The notes under the pieces were generated by a model. The model was not told the DNA's origin and ran no database searches. It worked only from the letters and a program-made list of their open reading frames with translations. 26,502 nt of DNA from CAZDEK01 sp964504625. GTDB taxonomy: Bacteria > Patescibacteriota > Saccharimonadia > CAILAD01 > GCA-016700035. A program made the translations under genes and the position numbers. Position 1 is the stretch's first letter. Every line of letters starts with the position of its first letter. Of this stretch, positions 1 to 7,043 are shown piece by piece. The stretch is taken from the NCBI GenBank assembly GCA_964504625.1, contig CAZDEK010000002.1:1-26502 (forward strand), in the 5' to 3' direction.

Positions 1-614
1 CCGAGGTAGCTCTGCGTGATAAGGGGCTGACCGTCAAAGAGGCACGCACCCAGCTCGAGAGTAATCTCGAAGAGGTGGTGAAGGTGCGGGCCATTATCGA
101 TAGCTTACTGCGACTGGCGCGTCAGCCTGAACTCGATATGAGTGGCGAGCCGGTGTCATTATCGGCAGTAGTGCAGGCTGCGGCTGAGCGTGTTGCATCT
201 GCTGCTCAGCAGAAACACATTCAGATCGAGATTGAACCAGGAGCGGCAGGAGTACGCGGGGATAAGGCGGCTCTGACTGAGCTAGTTGTAATTTTGCTTG
301 ATAATGCAGTCAAGTATAGCCCGGCCGATACGGTTATTAGGGTCGCCAGTAAACTGCAAGGGCGGCGTGCAGTCGTGACAGTGCGCGATAAAGGGGCCGG
401 CATTTCCGCCGTGGATCTACCACATATTTTTGATCGTTTTTACCGCGGAGACCCAAGTCGCAACAAGCAGATCGAAGGGATTGGATTGGGTCTCTCAATC
501 GCTCGCCAGATTGCCGAAGCTCACCATGGCAGCCTGACCGTTACGAGTCGGGTGGGTGTTGGTAGCACCTTCATTGCCAGCTTCCCACCCCAGGAAATGA
601 AAACACCCGAATAA
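1..614 (+). CDS. Sensor histidine kinase, C-terminal part (5' end outside window)
   Basis: The frame is open from base 3 of the window, so the gene begins upstream. What remains is the second helix of a HisKA dimerisation domain (ESNLEEVVKVRAIIDSLLRL) followed by a full HATPase_c domain. The ATP-binding boxes are visible: N box LLDNAVKYSP, G1 box DKGAGIS, F box IFDRFYRG and G2 box GIGLGLSIA. The phospho-accepting histidine lies in the missing part. Such kinases autophosphorylate on His and pass the phosphate to a response regulator, probably encoded just upstream. The gene ends with TAA, 78 nt before a transporter block, and direct repeats fitting an OmpR/PhoB-type operator lie in that gap, so this kinase may control the transporter (inference). 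Confidence 0.93.
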   Translation, partial: EVALRDKGLTVKEARTQLESNLEEVVKVRAIIDSLLRLARQPELDMSGEPVSLSAVVQAAAERVASAAQQKHIQIEIEPGAAGVRGDKAALTELVVILLDNAVKYSPADTVIRVASKLQGRRAVVTVRDKGAGISAVDLPHIFDRFYRGDPSRNKQIEGIGLGLSIARQIAEAHHGSLTVTSRVGVGSTFIASFPPQEMKTPE

Positions 615-624
615 ATAGCTGTAC

Positions 625-643
625 TTTCAGCCGAGTTTCAGCC
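625..643 (+). promoter_or_regulatory. Tandem TTTCAGCC repeat, candidate OmpR/PhoB-type operator
   Basis: TTTCAGCC occurs at 625-632 and again at 636-643, an exact 8-nt direct repeat with an 11-bp period. OmpR/PhoB-family response regulators bind head-to-tail as dimers to direct repeats with about this period. The site lies between a histidine kinase gene and the transporter block it may regulate. The repeat is seen; the function is inferred. Confidence 0.45.
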
Positions 644-657
644 AGCAGTCGTAGATT

Positions 658-677
658 GGCTTCATAACTATGAAGCC
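658..677. repeat. Perfect inverted repeat (9 bp arms, 2 nt centre)
   Basis: GGCTTCATA at 658-666 and TATGAAGCC at 669-677 are perfect inverse complements around AC. The element sits 15 nt before the ATG of the next gene, and no T-tract follows, so it is not a normal terminator. It could be an operator or a 5' hairpin in the leader of the transporter mRNA. Confidence 0.6.
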
Positions 678-692
678 TAATAGGGAATCACT

Positions 693-1193
693 ATGACATC
701 AGCTCCTCAAACCGCAGTAAAGACACACACTAGCCATGATCTTTTTGAGCAACGCTACCTACAAGAGCGCAAAAAGACTCGAAATCTAGCAATCCTTACA
801 ATTGTGTTGGCGGTGCTGCTAGTTGGTGTTTCCGGCTATAGTTATGCTGCGCTTAAGAAAGCTGCTACACAACGACCGCGCTTTGCCCAAGCTGGCTTTA
901 ACCCAGCCCAGGGTAATCCCAGTGGACCAGGTGGTTTGCGTGGACTCTCGATGAAGAACTTTATCAACAGTGATGGTAGCGTGAATACTGACAAAGTTAA
1001 GCAGCTCATAAATAATGCCCCGCCGCAATTTAAGGATCGCTTACTCGGGCGTGTTGGCTCACAAATCACTGCAGCTCAGCAGAGTGGTGAAATTACGCAG
1101 TCACAGGCAGATGCTTTGCGCCAAGCTTTCGGTGTGACGAGTAGTAGTGTAACGACTAGTCCGAACCCGGGTGGCACCAATGACAACATTTAA
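693..1193 (+). CDS. Single-pass membrane protein, first gene of ABC transporter block
   Basis: A 166-aa protein not recognised as a named family. It has a hydrophilic, charged N-terminus (about 1-30), one membrane helix (about 31-54, NLAILTIVLAVLLVGVSGY), a Gly/Pro-rich linker (about 62-85, with PSGPGGLRG) and a predicted extracytoplasmic helical region (about 86-150, with PPQFKDRLLGRVGSQITAAQ). The tail is Ser/Thr/Gly/Asn-rich. An AGGGA Shine-Dalgarno lies 6 nt before the ATG. Its 3' end overlaps the start of the ABC ATPase, so the two are translationally coupled. It occupies the slot where MacAB-type systems usually encode the MacA adaptor, but it is far too short for MacA and shows no lipoyl or barrel pattern. 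An accessory or substrate-contacting role is inference. Confidence 0.85.
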   Translation: MTSAPQTAVKTHTSHDLFEQRYLQERKKTRNLAILTIVLAVLLVGVSGYSYAALKKAATQRPRFAQAGFNPAQGNPSGPGGLRGLSMKNFINSDGSVNTDKVKQLINNAPPQFKDRLLGRVGSQITAAQQSGEITQSQADALRQAFGVTSSSVTTSPNPGGTNDNI

Positions 1194-1884
1194 GTCGCAG
1201 GCTTCTCCACCGGTCATAGAACTGAAAGGGATTCGTAAGGACTACAAGAGCTCGGGTGGTATTACCACGCATGCCTTGCACGATGTCGATCTCTCGATCA
1301 GATCAGGTGATTTCGTGGCAATTATGGGACCATCTGGGTCAGGTAAGTCTACTCTGATGCATATTCTTGGTCTGCTCGACCGACATTTTCAGGGAATGTA
1401 TCGTTTAAATGGCCAGGATGTGACCCGCCTATCATCGAATCGGGCTGCTGAGATTCGTAATCAATCGATTGGTTTTGTATTTCAGCAATTTAATCTCTTG
1501 AAACGTACTTCAGTGCTCCACAACGTGCTGCTACCAACCACCTACCATGCGCAAGCCAACGATGAAGTGCGGGCACTCAAAGTAATCGACCAAGTCGGAT
1601 TAACTTCCTTCGTGAAGAAGCAGGGTAACCAGCTATCAGGTGGGCAGATTCAGCGTGTGGCGATTGCTCGTGCTCTGGTTATGCAGCCATCGCTCGTACT
1701 TGCCGATGAGCCAACGGGTAACCTCGACTCGAAAACTTCGCATGAAATAATGGAGCTATTTCAAGAAATTAATCAACAGGGAACGACCATCGTTCTTATC
1801 ACCCATGAAGACGATGTGGCAAAATATGCTAAGCGGATATTGCGTATGCATGATGGCAAAATCCGAACGGCGGTGCACGTATGA
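1180..1884 (+). CDS. ABC transporter ATP-binding protein, MacB/LolD/YknY type
   Basis: A 234-aa cytoplasmic ATPase with the full motif set: Walker A GPSGSGKS, Q-loop FVFQQFNLL, signature LSGGQIQRVAIARAL, Walker B LVLADEP, D-loop GNLDS and H-loop LITHE. The length and the GLLDR/FQQFNLL wording fit the MacB/LolD (FtsE-like) group that works with four-helix FtsX-type permeases. An in-frame GTG lies at 1171, but the ATG at 1180 is preferred because a GGGTGG motif precedes it by 6 nt. It overlaps the upstream gene by 14 nt, and its TGA overlaps the permease ATG (ATGA), so the three genes form one operon. Such systems power mechanotransmission export of peptides or lipoproteins, or peptide resistance; the substrate is unknown here. 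Confidence 0.95.
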   Translation: MTTFKSQASPPVIELKGIRKDYKSSGGITTHALHDVDLSIRSGDFVAIMGPSGSGKSTLMHILGLLDRHFQGMYRLNGQDVTRLSSNRAAEIRNQSIGFVFQQFNLLKRTSVLHNVLLPTTYHAQANDEVRALKVIDQVGLTSFVKKQGNQLSGGQIQRVAIARALVMQPSLVLADEPTGNLDSKTSHEIMELFQEINQQGTTIVLITHEDDVAKYAKRILRMHDGKIRTAVHV

Positions 1885-3185
1885 AGCCACTTGCCTTGAT
1901 TCGTCAAAGTTTTCGTAGTATTTGGGGCAATAAAGCTCGCAGCTTTCTTACTGTATTGGGGATTGTAATCGGTATCGCAGCAGTGATCGCTCTGGTTGGT
2001 CTTGGTAAGGGCTTGCAAGCTAGTGTGACTGATCGTATTTCAGGCTTGGGCTTGACTCGCATTACGATTCGTACCCAGGATCCAAATCGCCCGACTAGCC
2101 AACGTGAGCGCCTCGGTGGTCCTGGAGGCGGTGGTTTTGTGCCTCGCGGGGCTTCGGTCGCCGATACGCTTACCGAAGCTGACTATACGGCCGTGAGGGC
2201 AACTAAGAATATCAAGCTCGCCACACCGGATGCGACAACTCAGGTTGATGTGGCGAAAACGGCTAATGCCGACACGGCAACGCAGTATCAGTTGCATGGT
2301 ATAGATACCAACTATTTCACTATCCAATCGATCGGGGTAGCATCGGGAGTCTTGCCGTCGAGTCAACAGATAGCCAACAGTGATAAGGTCGTTGTGCTCG
2401 GTGAGACCGTCGCGACCGAGGTATTCGGTGGTACTCAAGCCGCCTTGAATCAAACAGTATATATTAAAGACACTCCTTTTACAGTAATAGGCATTATTAA
2501 AGCACCAGATACTGCCACGCCGTTCAACAATCCGGCCGAAAATATGTATACTGGCTACAAAGCCTGGTTGGCAGTCAATAACACGATGAAATTTAGCACC
2601 ATCACGGCCGATGCCGAGAGTGAGGCTACAGTTAACCAAGCTGCCAGTGATGCGAAAAATGCGATTCTCAAGAATCACGGTATTACAGATACTGCAAAAG
2701 CTGATGTAGCTACTAGTACGAGTAAAGATCTACTTTCAGCAGCTAGCAATGTAGCCGGTAGCTTCACCACCACGCTGGCGGGGATTGCTGGCATATCTCT
2801 CGTCGTCGGTGGTATTGGCATCATGAATATTATGCTGGTGACGGTCACTGAGCGGACGCGTGAGATCGGTCTGCGAAGGGCGGTGGGGGCGAAGACTCAT
2901 CAAATTCTGCTACAATTTCTAACCGAATCAGTTATTCTCACGTTGCTAGGCGGGTTACTGGGCCTTGGGCTAGGGGTTCTACTAAGCTCACATATTGGCT
3001 CCATTCTCAGCTTCGTACCTGGTCAAGGTCGTGGTGGTAATGCGCAGTCGATCAAAGCCGTGATCGATCTGGGCACCGCAGTTTTGGCGATTGGCATCTC
3101 AGCAGCCATCGGCATTGTCTTCGGGCTCTTTCCAGCGATTAAGGCTGCGCGTCTCGATCCAGTTGAAGCATTACGCTACGAATAG
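1881..3185 (+). CDS. ABC transporter permease, MacB/FtsX family
   Basis: A 434-aa protein with the MacB layout: a short N-terminal arm and TM1 (about 18-42, ending GLGKGL), a large extracytoplasmic MacB-type domain (about 43-285) and three C-terminal helices in an FtsX domain (about 286-425) containing VTERTREIGLRRAVGAK, the coupling-helix motif typical of the family. It ends with the usual DPVEALRYE tail. A Gly/Arg-rich stretch near residues 73-92 (RLGGPGGGGFVPRG) is unusual and resembles the Gly/Pro-rich linker of the first gene of the block. The start overlaps the ATPase stop by 4 nt. Two copies would pair with two ATPases in the membrane. Confidence 0.95.
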   Translation: MKPLALIRQSFRSIWGNKARSFLTVLGIVIGIAAVIALVGLGKGLQASVTDRISGLGLTRITIRTQDPNRPTSQRERLGGPGGGGFVPRGASVADTLTEADYTAVRATKNIKLATPDATTQVDVAKTANADTATQYQLHGIDTNYFTIQSIGVASGVLPSSQQIANSDKVVVLGETVATEVFGGTQAALNQTVYIKDTPFTVIGIIKAPDTATPFNNPAENMYTGYKAWLAVNNTMKFSTITADAESEATVNQAASDAKNAILKNHGITDTAKADVATSTSKDLLSAASNVAGSFTTTLAGIAGISLVVGGIGIMNIMLVTVTERTREIGLRRAVGAKTHQILLQFLTESVILTLLGGLLGLGLGVLLSSHIGSILSFVPGQGRGGNAQSIKAVIDLGTAVLAIGISAAIGIVFGLFPAIKAARLDPVEALRYE

Positions 3186-3196
3186 TGGCTCACGGT

Positions 3197-3226
3197 TTGC
3201 CGAAAACCTCACATTCCAGTTATGCT
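3197..3226 (+). promoter_or_regulatory. Candidate promoter of heliorhodopsin gene
   Basis: TTGCCG at 3197-3202 and TATGCT at 3221-3226 are separated by 18 nt, a plausible sigma-70 arrangement with start of transcription near 3233. The -10 hexamer lies inside a 17-nt inverted repeat. The match is only moderate. Confidence 0.4.
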
Positions 3227-3236
3227 TAAAGCATAA
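3220..3236. repeat. Inverted repeat over the heliorhodopsin promoter
   Basis: TTATGCTT at 3220-3227 and AAGCATAA at 3229-3236 are perfect inverse complements around a single A. The repeat covers the presumed -10 element and transcription start, the position expected for a repressor operator. It has no T-run and is too AT-rich to be a good terminator of the upstream permease gene. Confidence 0.55.
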
Positions 3237-3250
3237 ATGAAGGAATGATA

Positions 3251-4027
3251 ATGGCGAAAAAGACTACGCCAGAAAACTTGCGTAAATGGAATCTATCTAT
3301 GGCGGCCCTCCATGCGGCTCAGGCTTTACTCATGGCGGTCATAGCCAAATGGGAGGTGACGTATCCGATTAATGTCAGCTTTCTGAAGTTTGATTTTGCG
3401 ACGAAATCCCTGCAGCCGGCTGTGGAGCAGCTCTGGAAAATCCCGCTGGTACTGCCAATCATTATATTCCTCGCTCTGTCAGCCACTTTCCACCTCATTA
3501 TCGCCACGATTGGCAACCGTCGTTATAACGCCGATCTCGCCAAGGGTATCAATCGTTTTCGCTGGGTGGAGTATTCTCTTTCGGCCAGCACTATGATCGT
3601 CGCGATCGCTCTGCTGACTGGCGTCTATGACGCGGCCTCGCTGCTTATGATGTTCTCGCTCGTGGCTATCATGAATCTCTGTGGTCTCGTCATGGAAATC
3701 CATAATCAGACGACCAAGAAAACGAATTGGATTAGCTATTGGCTCGGTTGTCTGGCGGGCCTCATTCCATGGGTTGTGATAGGTATTTACTTTTGGGCTT
3801 CGGCAACCTATGGTCCGGCTGATGCTAAGATCCCAACGTTCGTTTACTGGATCTACGTCTCCATTTTCGCATTCTTCAACTGCTTCGCGATCAATATGGT
3901 GCTGCAGTACAAGAAGATTGGTCCGTGGAAAGACTATCTTTATGGAGAGAAAGTTTACGTTATTCTCTCACTGGTCGCCAAGTCGGCTCTGGCTTGGCAA
4001 ATTTTCTTCGGTACCCTGCGCCCGTAA
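3251..4027 (+). CDS. Heliorhodopsin
   Basis: A 258-aa protein with seven hydrophobic segments, recognised as a heliorhodopsin, the retinal-binding family whose membrane orientation is inverted compared with type-1 rhodopsins. The Schiff-base lysine is K244 in TM7 (LSLVAKSALAWQ) and the counterion glutamate is E107 in TM3 (RWVEYSLSAS), the same number as in the reference protein 48C12. Conserved-looking histidines occur in TM1 (H21) and TM2 (H81). The ATG at 3251 is chosen because AGGA (3241-3244) precedes it by 6 nt; an in-frame ATG at 3245 abuts the AGGA. It has its own promoter-like region and a strong terminator, so it is probably monocistronic. No retinal synthesis gene is in the window, so retinal would come from elsewhere. 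Signalling or transport function is not settled for the family. Confidence 0.96.
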   Translation: MAKKTTPENLRKWNLSMAALHAAQALLMAVIAKWEVTYPINVSFLKFDFATKSLQPAVEQLWKIPLVLPIIIFLALSATFHLIIATIGNRRYNADLAKGINRFRWVEYSLSASTMIVAIALLTGVYDAASLLMMFSLVAIMNLCGLVMEIHNQTTKKTNWISYWLGCLAGLIPWVVIGIYFWASATYGPADAKIPTFVYWIYVSIFAFFNCFAINMVLQYKKIGPWKDYLYGEKVYVILSLVAKSALAWQIFFGTLRP

Positions 4028-4040
4028 TTTAGCAATCGCA

Positions 4041-4081
4041 AGACTAAAAAGACCCCACTGCAAGTGGGGTCTTTTTAGTCT
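4041..4081. terminator. Bidirectional intrinsic terminator
   Basis: AGACTAAAAAGACCCCACT at 4041-4059 is perfectly complementary to 4063-4081, a 19-bp stem with a GCA loop. The A-run on one side and T-run on the other let it work in both directions. It separates the heliorhodopsin gene (plus) from the convergent YggT gene (minus). Confidence 0.95.
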
Positions 4082-4092
4082 GTTTGATGGTT

Positions 4093-4533
4093 TTATCGCA
4101 AACGTCGGGGCGCGTCGGTGTCGAGTAAGACTTCCTTGCCTTCGCGGCGGTAGAGCTCCTCCTTGACGAGAGTCTGCGAGGTGTCGAGCCTGTCCATGAC
4201 GCCCTTCACAACGGCACCGAGAATGCTATACATGAGGAGTGAGAAGAGAGCTGATATATCGAGATAGCCAGTCTCGGCCACGGGCTTGGTGGGGAAGATA
4301 CCACGGAATGGACGCATGAAATCAGCCGAAGTATTGTAGACCCAGTTTACAAAGGGGGTGGTTGGGTTGGCGGAAAAGAGCAGGAACAGGACGCGAAAAC
4401 CGAGTGTGACGATGGCGAGAAAAATAAATGCATACGCAACATAACTCACTACACGGTAGACGTTCAGCTTAGTCTTCTTTTGCTGGAGCTTTTCGATGAG
4501 TTCTTCTTCAGTAAGTGGCTGGTGATTGGCCAT
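4093..4533 (-). CDS. YggT-family membrane protein
   Basis: A 146-aa protein with a charged N-terminal helix (about 1-22), a membrane helix (about 28-52), a loop containing NTSADFMRPFRGIFP, a second helix (about 92-112, ISALFSLLMYSILGAVV) and a basic C-terminus. The proline/arginine loop between two helices is typical of YggT proteins, whose role is poorly known (linked in other bacteria to cell division or osmotic stress). AAGGA lies 7 nt before the ATG. A TATACT hexamer upstream (minus strand, 4573-4578) could be its -10. It is transcribed convergently with the heliorhodopsin gene and shares its terminator. Confidence 0.8.
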   Translation of the reverse strand: MANHQPLTEEELIEKLQQKKTKLNVYRVVSYVAYAFIFLAIVTLGFRVLFLLFSANPTTPFVNWVYNTSADFMRPFRGIFPTKPVAETGYLDISALFSLLMYSILGAVVKGVMDRLDTSQTLVKEELYRREGKEVLLDTDAPRRLR

Positions 4534-4572
4534 AATGATTCCTTGATGAATGTTAACTATTTCTCACTGATG

Positions 4573-4578
4573 AGTATA
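4573..4578 (-). promoter_or_regulatory. Candidate -10 element for the YggT gene
   Basis: On the minus strand TATACT lies 39 nt before the YggT start codon, leaving room for a short leader with the AAGGA Shine-Dalgarno. No clear -35 was found at 16-18 nt. Confidence 0.35.
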
Positions 4579-4592
4579 CGCTGATGTCGTGC

Positions 4593-4632
4593 AAAAAGGA
4601 AAACCGCCCCCGAGTCGCATTCGGGGACGGTT
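4593..4632 (-). terminator. Intrinsic terminator of the LysM-like gene
   Basis: On the minus strand a stem of 11 pairs with one mismatch (4602-4613 against 4621-4632, loop TCGCATT region) is followed by TTTTCCTTTTT. It lies 6 nt after the stop codon of the gene at 4639-5043, and just upstream of the YggT promoter region, insulating the two genes. Confidence 0.88.
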
Positions 4633-4638
4633 GAGAGG

Positions 4639-5043
4639 TCATGAGGACCAGCCGGTACTACCACGCGAGCATGACTGGGGGATGGTGATCTCCTGGCCGA
4701 TCTGCAGCACGCCGTCGGCTGCGGGATCTCGGGTGATAACCATGCCGATCACATCGCGGGTGTCGACGGAGTTGATGCCATTGACGTTCGCCTCGATGAT
4801 CGAGGTGAGAGTGCCGCGCTGTGGAACGAGCACAGTCTGGCTGCCGGAGCAGCTCGTGCCGGTCAGGGCGTCGAAGCCCTTCACGAACAGGAACATCCCG
4901 ACGATGACGGCGACGATGACGGCGAGGGCGATCAGTGGAAAGTACTCGGCACGGCGGCGGGCGCGTTCCTCGGCGTAGAAGTCGCGCTCTTCGCGCCAGT
5001 TCATCATGGTCGGATGGTTGGGTGAGCGGCGACTGCCGTTCAT
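4639..5043 (-). CDS. Single-pass membrane protein with LysM-like extracytoplasmic domain
   Basis: A 134-aa protein: a charged Arg/Glu-rich cytoplasmic segment (about 1-34, with EERDFYAEERARRRAEY), a membrane helix (about 35-57) and an extracytoplasmic domain (about 64-125) bounded by Cys residues (TSCSGS and IPQSC) that may form a disulfide. The domain pattern TLTSIIEANVNGIN...GQEITIP resembles a diverged LysM fold, which binds N-acetylglucosamine polymers; this is inference. The start is fixed by an AGGAGG Shine-Dalgarno on the minus strand just before this ATG; a longer open frame upstream is ignored because it runs into the pyk promoter region. The gene is visibly richer in G+C than its neighbours. 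Confidence 0.82.
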   Translation of the reverse strand: MNGSRRSPNHPTMMNWREERDFYAEERARRRAEYFPLIALAVIVAVIVGMFLFVKGFDALTGTSCSGSQTVLVPQRGTLTSIIEANVNGINSVDTRDVIGMVITRDPAADGVLQIGQEITIPQSCSRGSTGWSS

Positions 5044-5145
5044 GGTTGACCTCCTGGGGAAAGGTGCGTGTTCCCGATTGAGAACCGCACAATTATACCT
5101 GAAAAGCATAAGCTTGTCAATATGCAAACCAGATACGAAACGCGC

Positions 5146-5151
5146 TACACT
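5146..5151 (+). promoter_or_regulatory. -10 element of pyk, likely leaderless
   Basis: TACACT ends 7 nt before the pyk ATG (5159), so transcription would begin at or next to the start codon. No separate Shine-Dalgarno fits downstream of it. Confidence 0.5.
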
Positions 5152-5158
5152 AGAGAGC

Positions 5159-6580
5159 ATGAGCGGAATAGATGCCACCCGGTATAAAAAGACGAAGATC
5201 ATCGCCACACTCGGCCCAGCCAGTGAAGAAAAAATCGAAGCACTGCTGAAGTCAGGTGTGAATGGCGTGCGCCTCAACTTCTCGCATAATCGTCATAGTT
5301 GGCACGCGAACACAATTAAGAAGGTGCGGCAATCAGCTCAAGCTTTGAATCGCTCGGTTGCGATCATTCAGGACCTGCAGGGGCCGAAGATCCGCGTTGG
5401 CACGCTCGCGCAGACGCTGGAGGTCCACGCCGGTGATGAGATGGCCTTTGCATCTGAGGGGAAGGCAAAAGCTGGGGTAATCCCGATTCAATATGACTTC
5501 ACCAAGCTTGTCGCTAAGGGTCAGCGCCTCTTCCTTCGTGATGGCCAGGTTACGGCCACCATTACGGGTGTGCGAGATGGGGTCGTCAAGGCGCGGGTGC
5601 TATCAGGTGGCAAATTTGGCACCAATCATGGCATCAATCTACCCGATACCGTCATCACGACCTCTAAGCTTACCGACAAAGATCTCGATGATTTGGCTTT
5701 TGGACTCAAGCATGACATTGATTACGTTGCGTTGTCCTTCGTACACACGGCTGATGATGTCCGGCATTTGCGTAAACTGATCGAAAATGCCGGAAAGAAT
5801 ATCGGCATCATTACTAAGATCGAAACTGCTCCGGCAGTGCAGCATCTGCATGAAATCATCGAAGTTTCAGACGCGGTCATGATCGCCCGTGGTGATTTGG
5901 CGATCGAAACGAGTCCTGAGGAAGTACCATTGGTGGGGCGGCAAATTATACGCATCGGTCGAGAGAAAAAGACGCCGGTCATCATGGCGACGCAGATGCT
6001 TGAGAGCATGACAACTTCGCCGGTACCGACGCGCGCCGAGGTGAACGATGTGGCGACGGCGGTATCACTCGGGGTGGATTCGGTGATGCTGTCGGCTGAA
6101 ACTGCGACGGGGGCCTATCCAGTTGAGACTGTCCAGCTCATGAAGCGGGTGATTCTCTCTACCGAGCAGTATCTCCTCGAAAATAATCAAATGGGTACGG
6201 CAACGAGCCTGAATGCCAGTCACTCCGCTCAGGATGCTGTCAGCTTAGCGGCGATTACGCTCGCCAATAATGTCGGTGCGAAACTTATCCTCGCCGAAAC
6301 ACTGACCGGCTCGACCGCGCGCTCGATAGCTTCGATGCGGCCCAATGCGGCCATTGTCATGGCAAGCCCCGATGAACGTACGTGCAACCAGTGCTCGATT
6401 ATTTGGGGTGGTAAATCATTTCTCGTGCCCAAACAGCGCTTGATTAGCCCAGAAGTCATTCGTGAGTTTAAGAAACGCGGGGCCCTTAAGGTGGGCGATG
6501 TGGTGGTATCAGCCTTTGGCACGCATGCCGGTAAGTCGGGCAAGACGGACACCGTTCGGCTGATTGAGGTAACGAACTAA
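5159..6580 (+). CDS. pyk: Pyruvate kinase
   Basis: A 473-aa enzyme of normal family length that converts phosphoenolpyruvate and ADP to pyruvate and ATP, the last step of glycolysis. Visible motifs are KIIATLGPAS at the N-terminus, RLNFSH (phosphate and K+ site), QDLQGPKIRVG, the active-site signature IITKIETAPAV with its catalytic lysine, MIARGDLAIE (metal ligands) and TPVIMATQMLESM. The beta-barrel B domain is about residues 85-170, and the C-terminal regulatory domain begins near 345. The frame is open further upstream to 5006, but 5159 is chosen because homology starts here and a -10 hexamer lies 7 nt upstream. It overlaps the following gene by one base. Confidence 0.97.
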   Translation: MSGIDATRYKKTKIIATLGPASEEKIEALLKSGVNGVRLNFSHNRHSWHANTIKKVRQSAQALNRSVAIIQDLQGPKIRVGTLAQTLEVHAGDEMAFASEGKAKAGVIPIQYDFTKLVAKGQRLFLRDGQVTATITGVRDGVVKARVLSGGKFGTNHGINLPDTVITTSKLTDKDLDDLAFGLKHDIDYVALSFVHTADDVRHLRKLIENAGKNIGIITKIETAPAVQHLHEIIEVSDAVMIARGDLAIETSPEEVPLVGRQIIRIGREKKTPVIMATQMLESMTTSPVPTRAEVNDVATAVSLGVDSVMLSAETATGAYPVETVQLMKRVILSTEQYLLENNQMGTATSLNASHSAQDAVSLAAITLANNVGAKLILAETLTGSTARSIASMRPNAAIVMASPDERTCNQCSIIWGGKSFLVPKQRLISPEVIREFKKRGALKVGDVVVSAFGTHAGKSGKTDTVRLIEVTN

Positions 6581-7014
6581 TGCCTGCAAAACGAGTCGTC
6601 AAGCGTCGACCACCTGCGGCAACCACTTATGGCCGAGGTGCTCGCGGGAAGCTTGTCGTCAATGTGCCGCCACCACCCAATAAGCTGCCTCAGTCGACAC
6701 GACTCATCCAGGCTGGGTTTTTTATACCCTTTCTTCTGCTTGAGGCCTGGTTTGCTTGGAGCTTTGTACTGGAGATGTTTGCTCGCTGTAACTATGCCGA
6801 TGCATACATATTGCCAAACTGGTGTCTGCCTAATGGTAAAGTCTTTACCTTTATACTGCTAGTCATGTCGCTAACCATCATTGTCATCGGTGTCTTTGCG
6901 GCACGTTTGGCGTATCGTCAAGGTATTCGTTGGCGATTTCTAGCGATCTATATCGCCGCTTTGCTTATTGGTCAGTCGATGCTAACGGTCATCCTCAAAC
7001 GCCTCTTCCTGTAG
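6580..7014 (+). CDS. Small membrane protein, unknown function
   Basis: A 144-aa protein with a strongly basic N-terminus (AKRVVKRRPP) and three membrane helices (about 44-68, 84-109, 116-140). Two cysteines lie in the loop after helix 1 (FARCNYADAYILPNWCLP) and could form an extracytoplasmic disulfide. Its ATG overlaps the pyk stop (TAATG), so it is co-transcribed and translationally coupled with pyk. It matches no family that I recognise. Confidence 0.8.
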   Translation: MPAKRVVKRRPPAATTYGRGARGKLVVNVPPPPNKLPQSTRLIQAGFFIPFLLLEAWFAWSFVLEMFARCNYADAYILPNWCLPNGKVFTFILLVMSLTIIVIGVFAARLAYRQGIRWRFLAIYIAALLIGQSMLTVILKRLFL

Positions 7015-7024
7015 GCGGTCGTGC

Positions 7025-7030
7025 TACAAT
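7025..7030 (+). promoter_or_regulatory. Extended -10 element before tpiA
   Basis: TGCTACAAT (TGn plus TACAAT) ends 13 nt before the tpiA ATG, predicting a leader of about 7 nt at most. No strong -35 is seen, as expected for an extended -10 promoter. Confidence 0.5.
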
Positions 7031-7043
7031 TATCATAAGTAGT

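Noticed and set aside
2040..2678. 212-aa minus-strand open frame
   Set aside because: It lies entirely antisense to the MacB-type permease, which has clear motifs; the reading is Arg/Cys-rich shadow sequence.
3810..4166. 118-aa plus-strand frame
   Set aside because: It runs through the end of the heliorhodopsin gene and the perfect terminator, in another frame.
4658..5092. 144-aa minus-strand frame overlapping the LysM-like gene
   Set aside because: Arg-rich out-of-frame translation of the GC-rich gene; the other frame has a Shine-Dalgarno, a membrane helix and a terminator.
5006..5158. N-terminal extension of pyruvate kinase
   Set aside because: The extra 51 residues have no homology, cover the promoter and the start of the divergent gene; the family start is at 5159.
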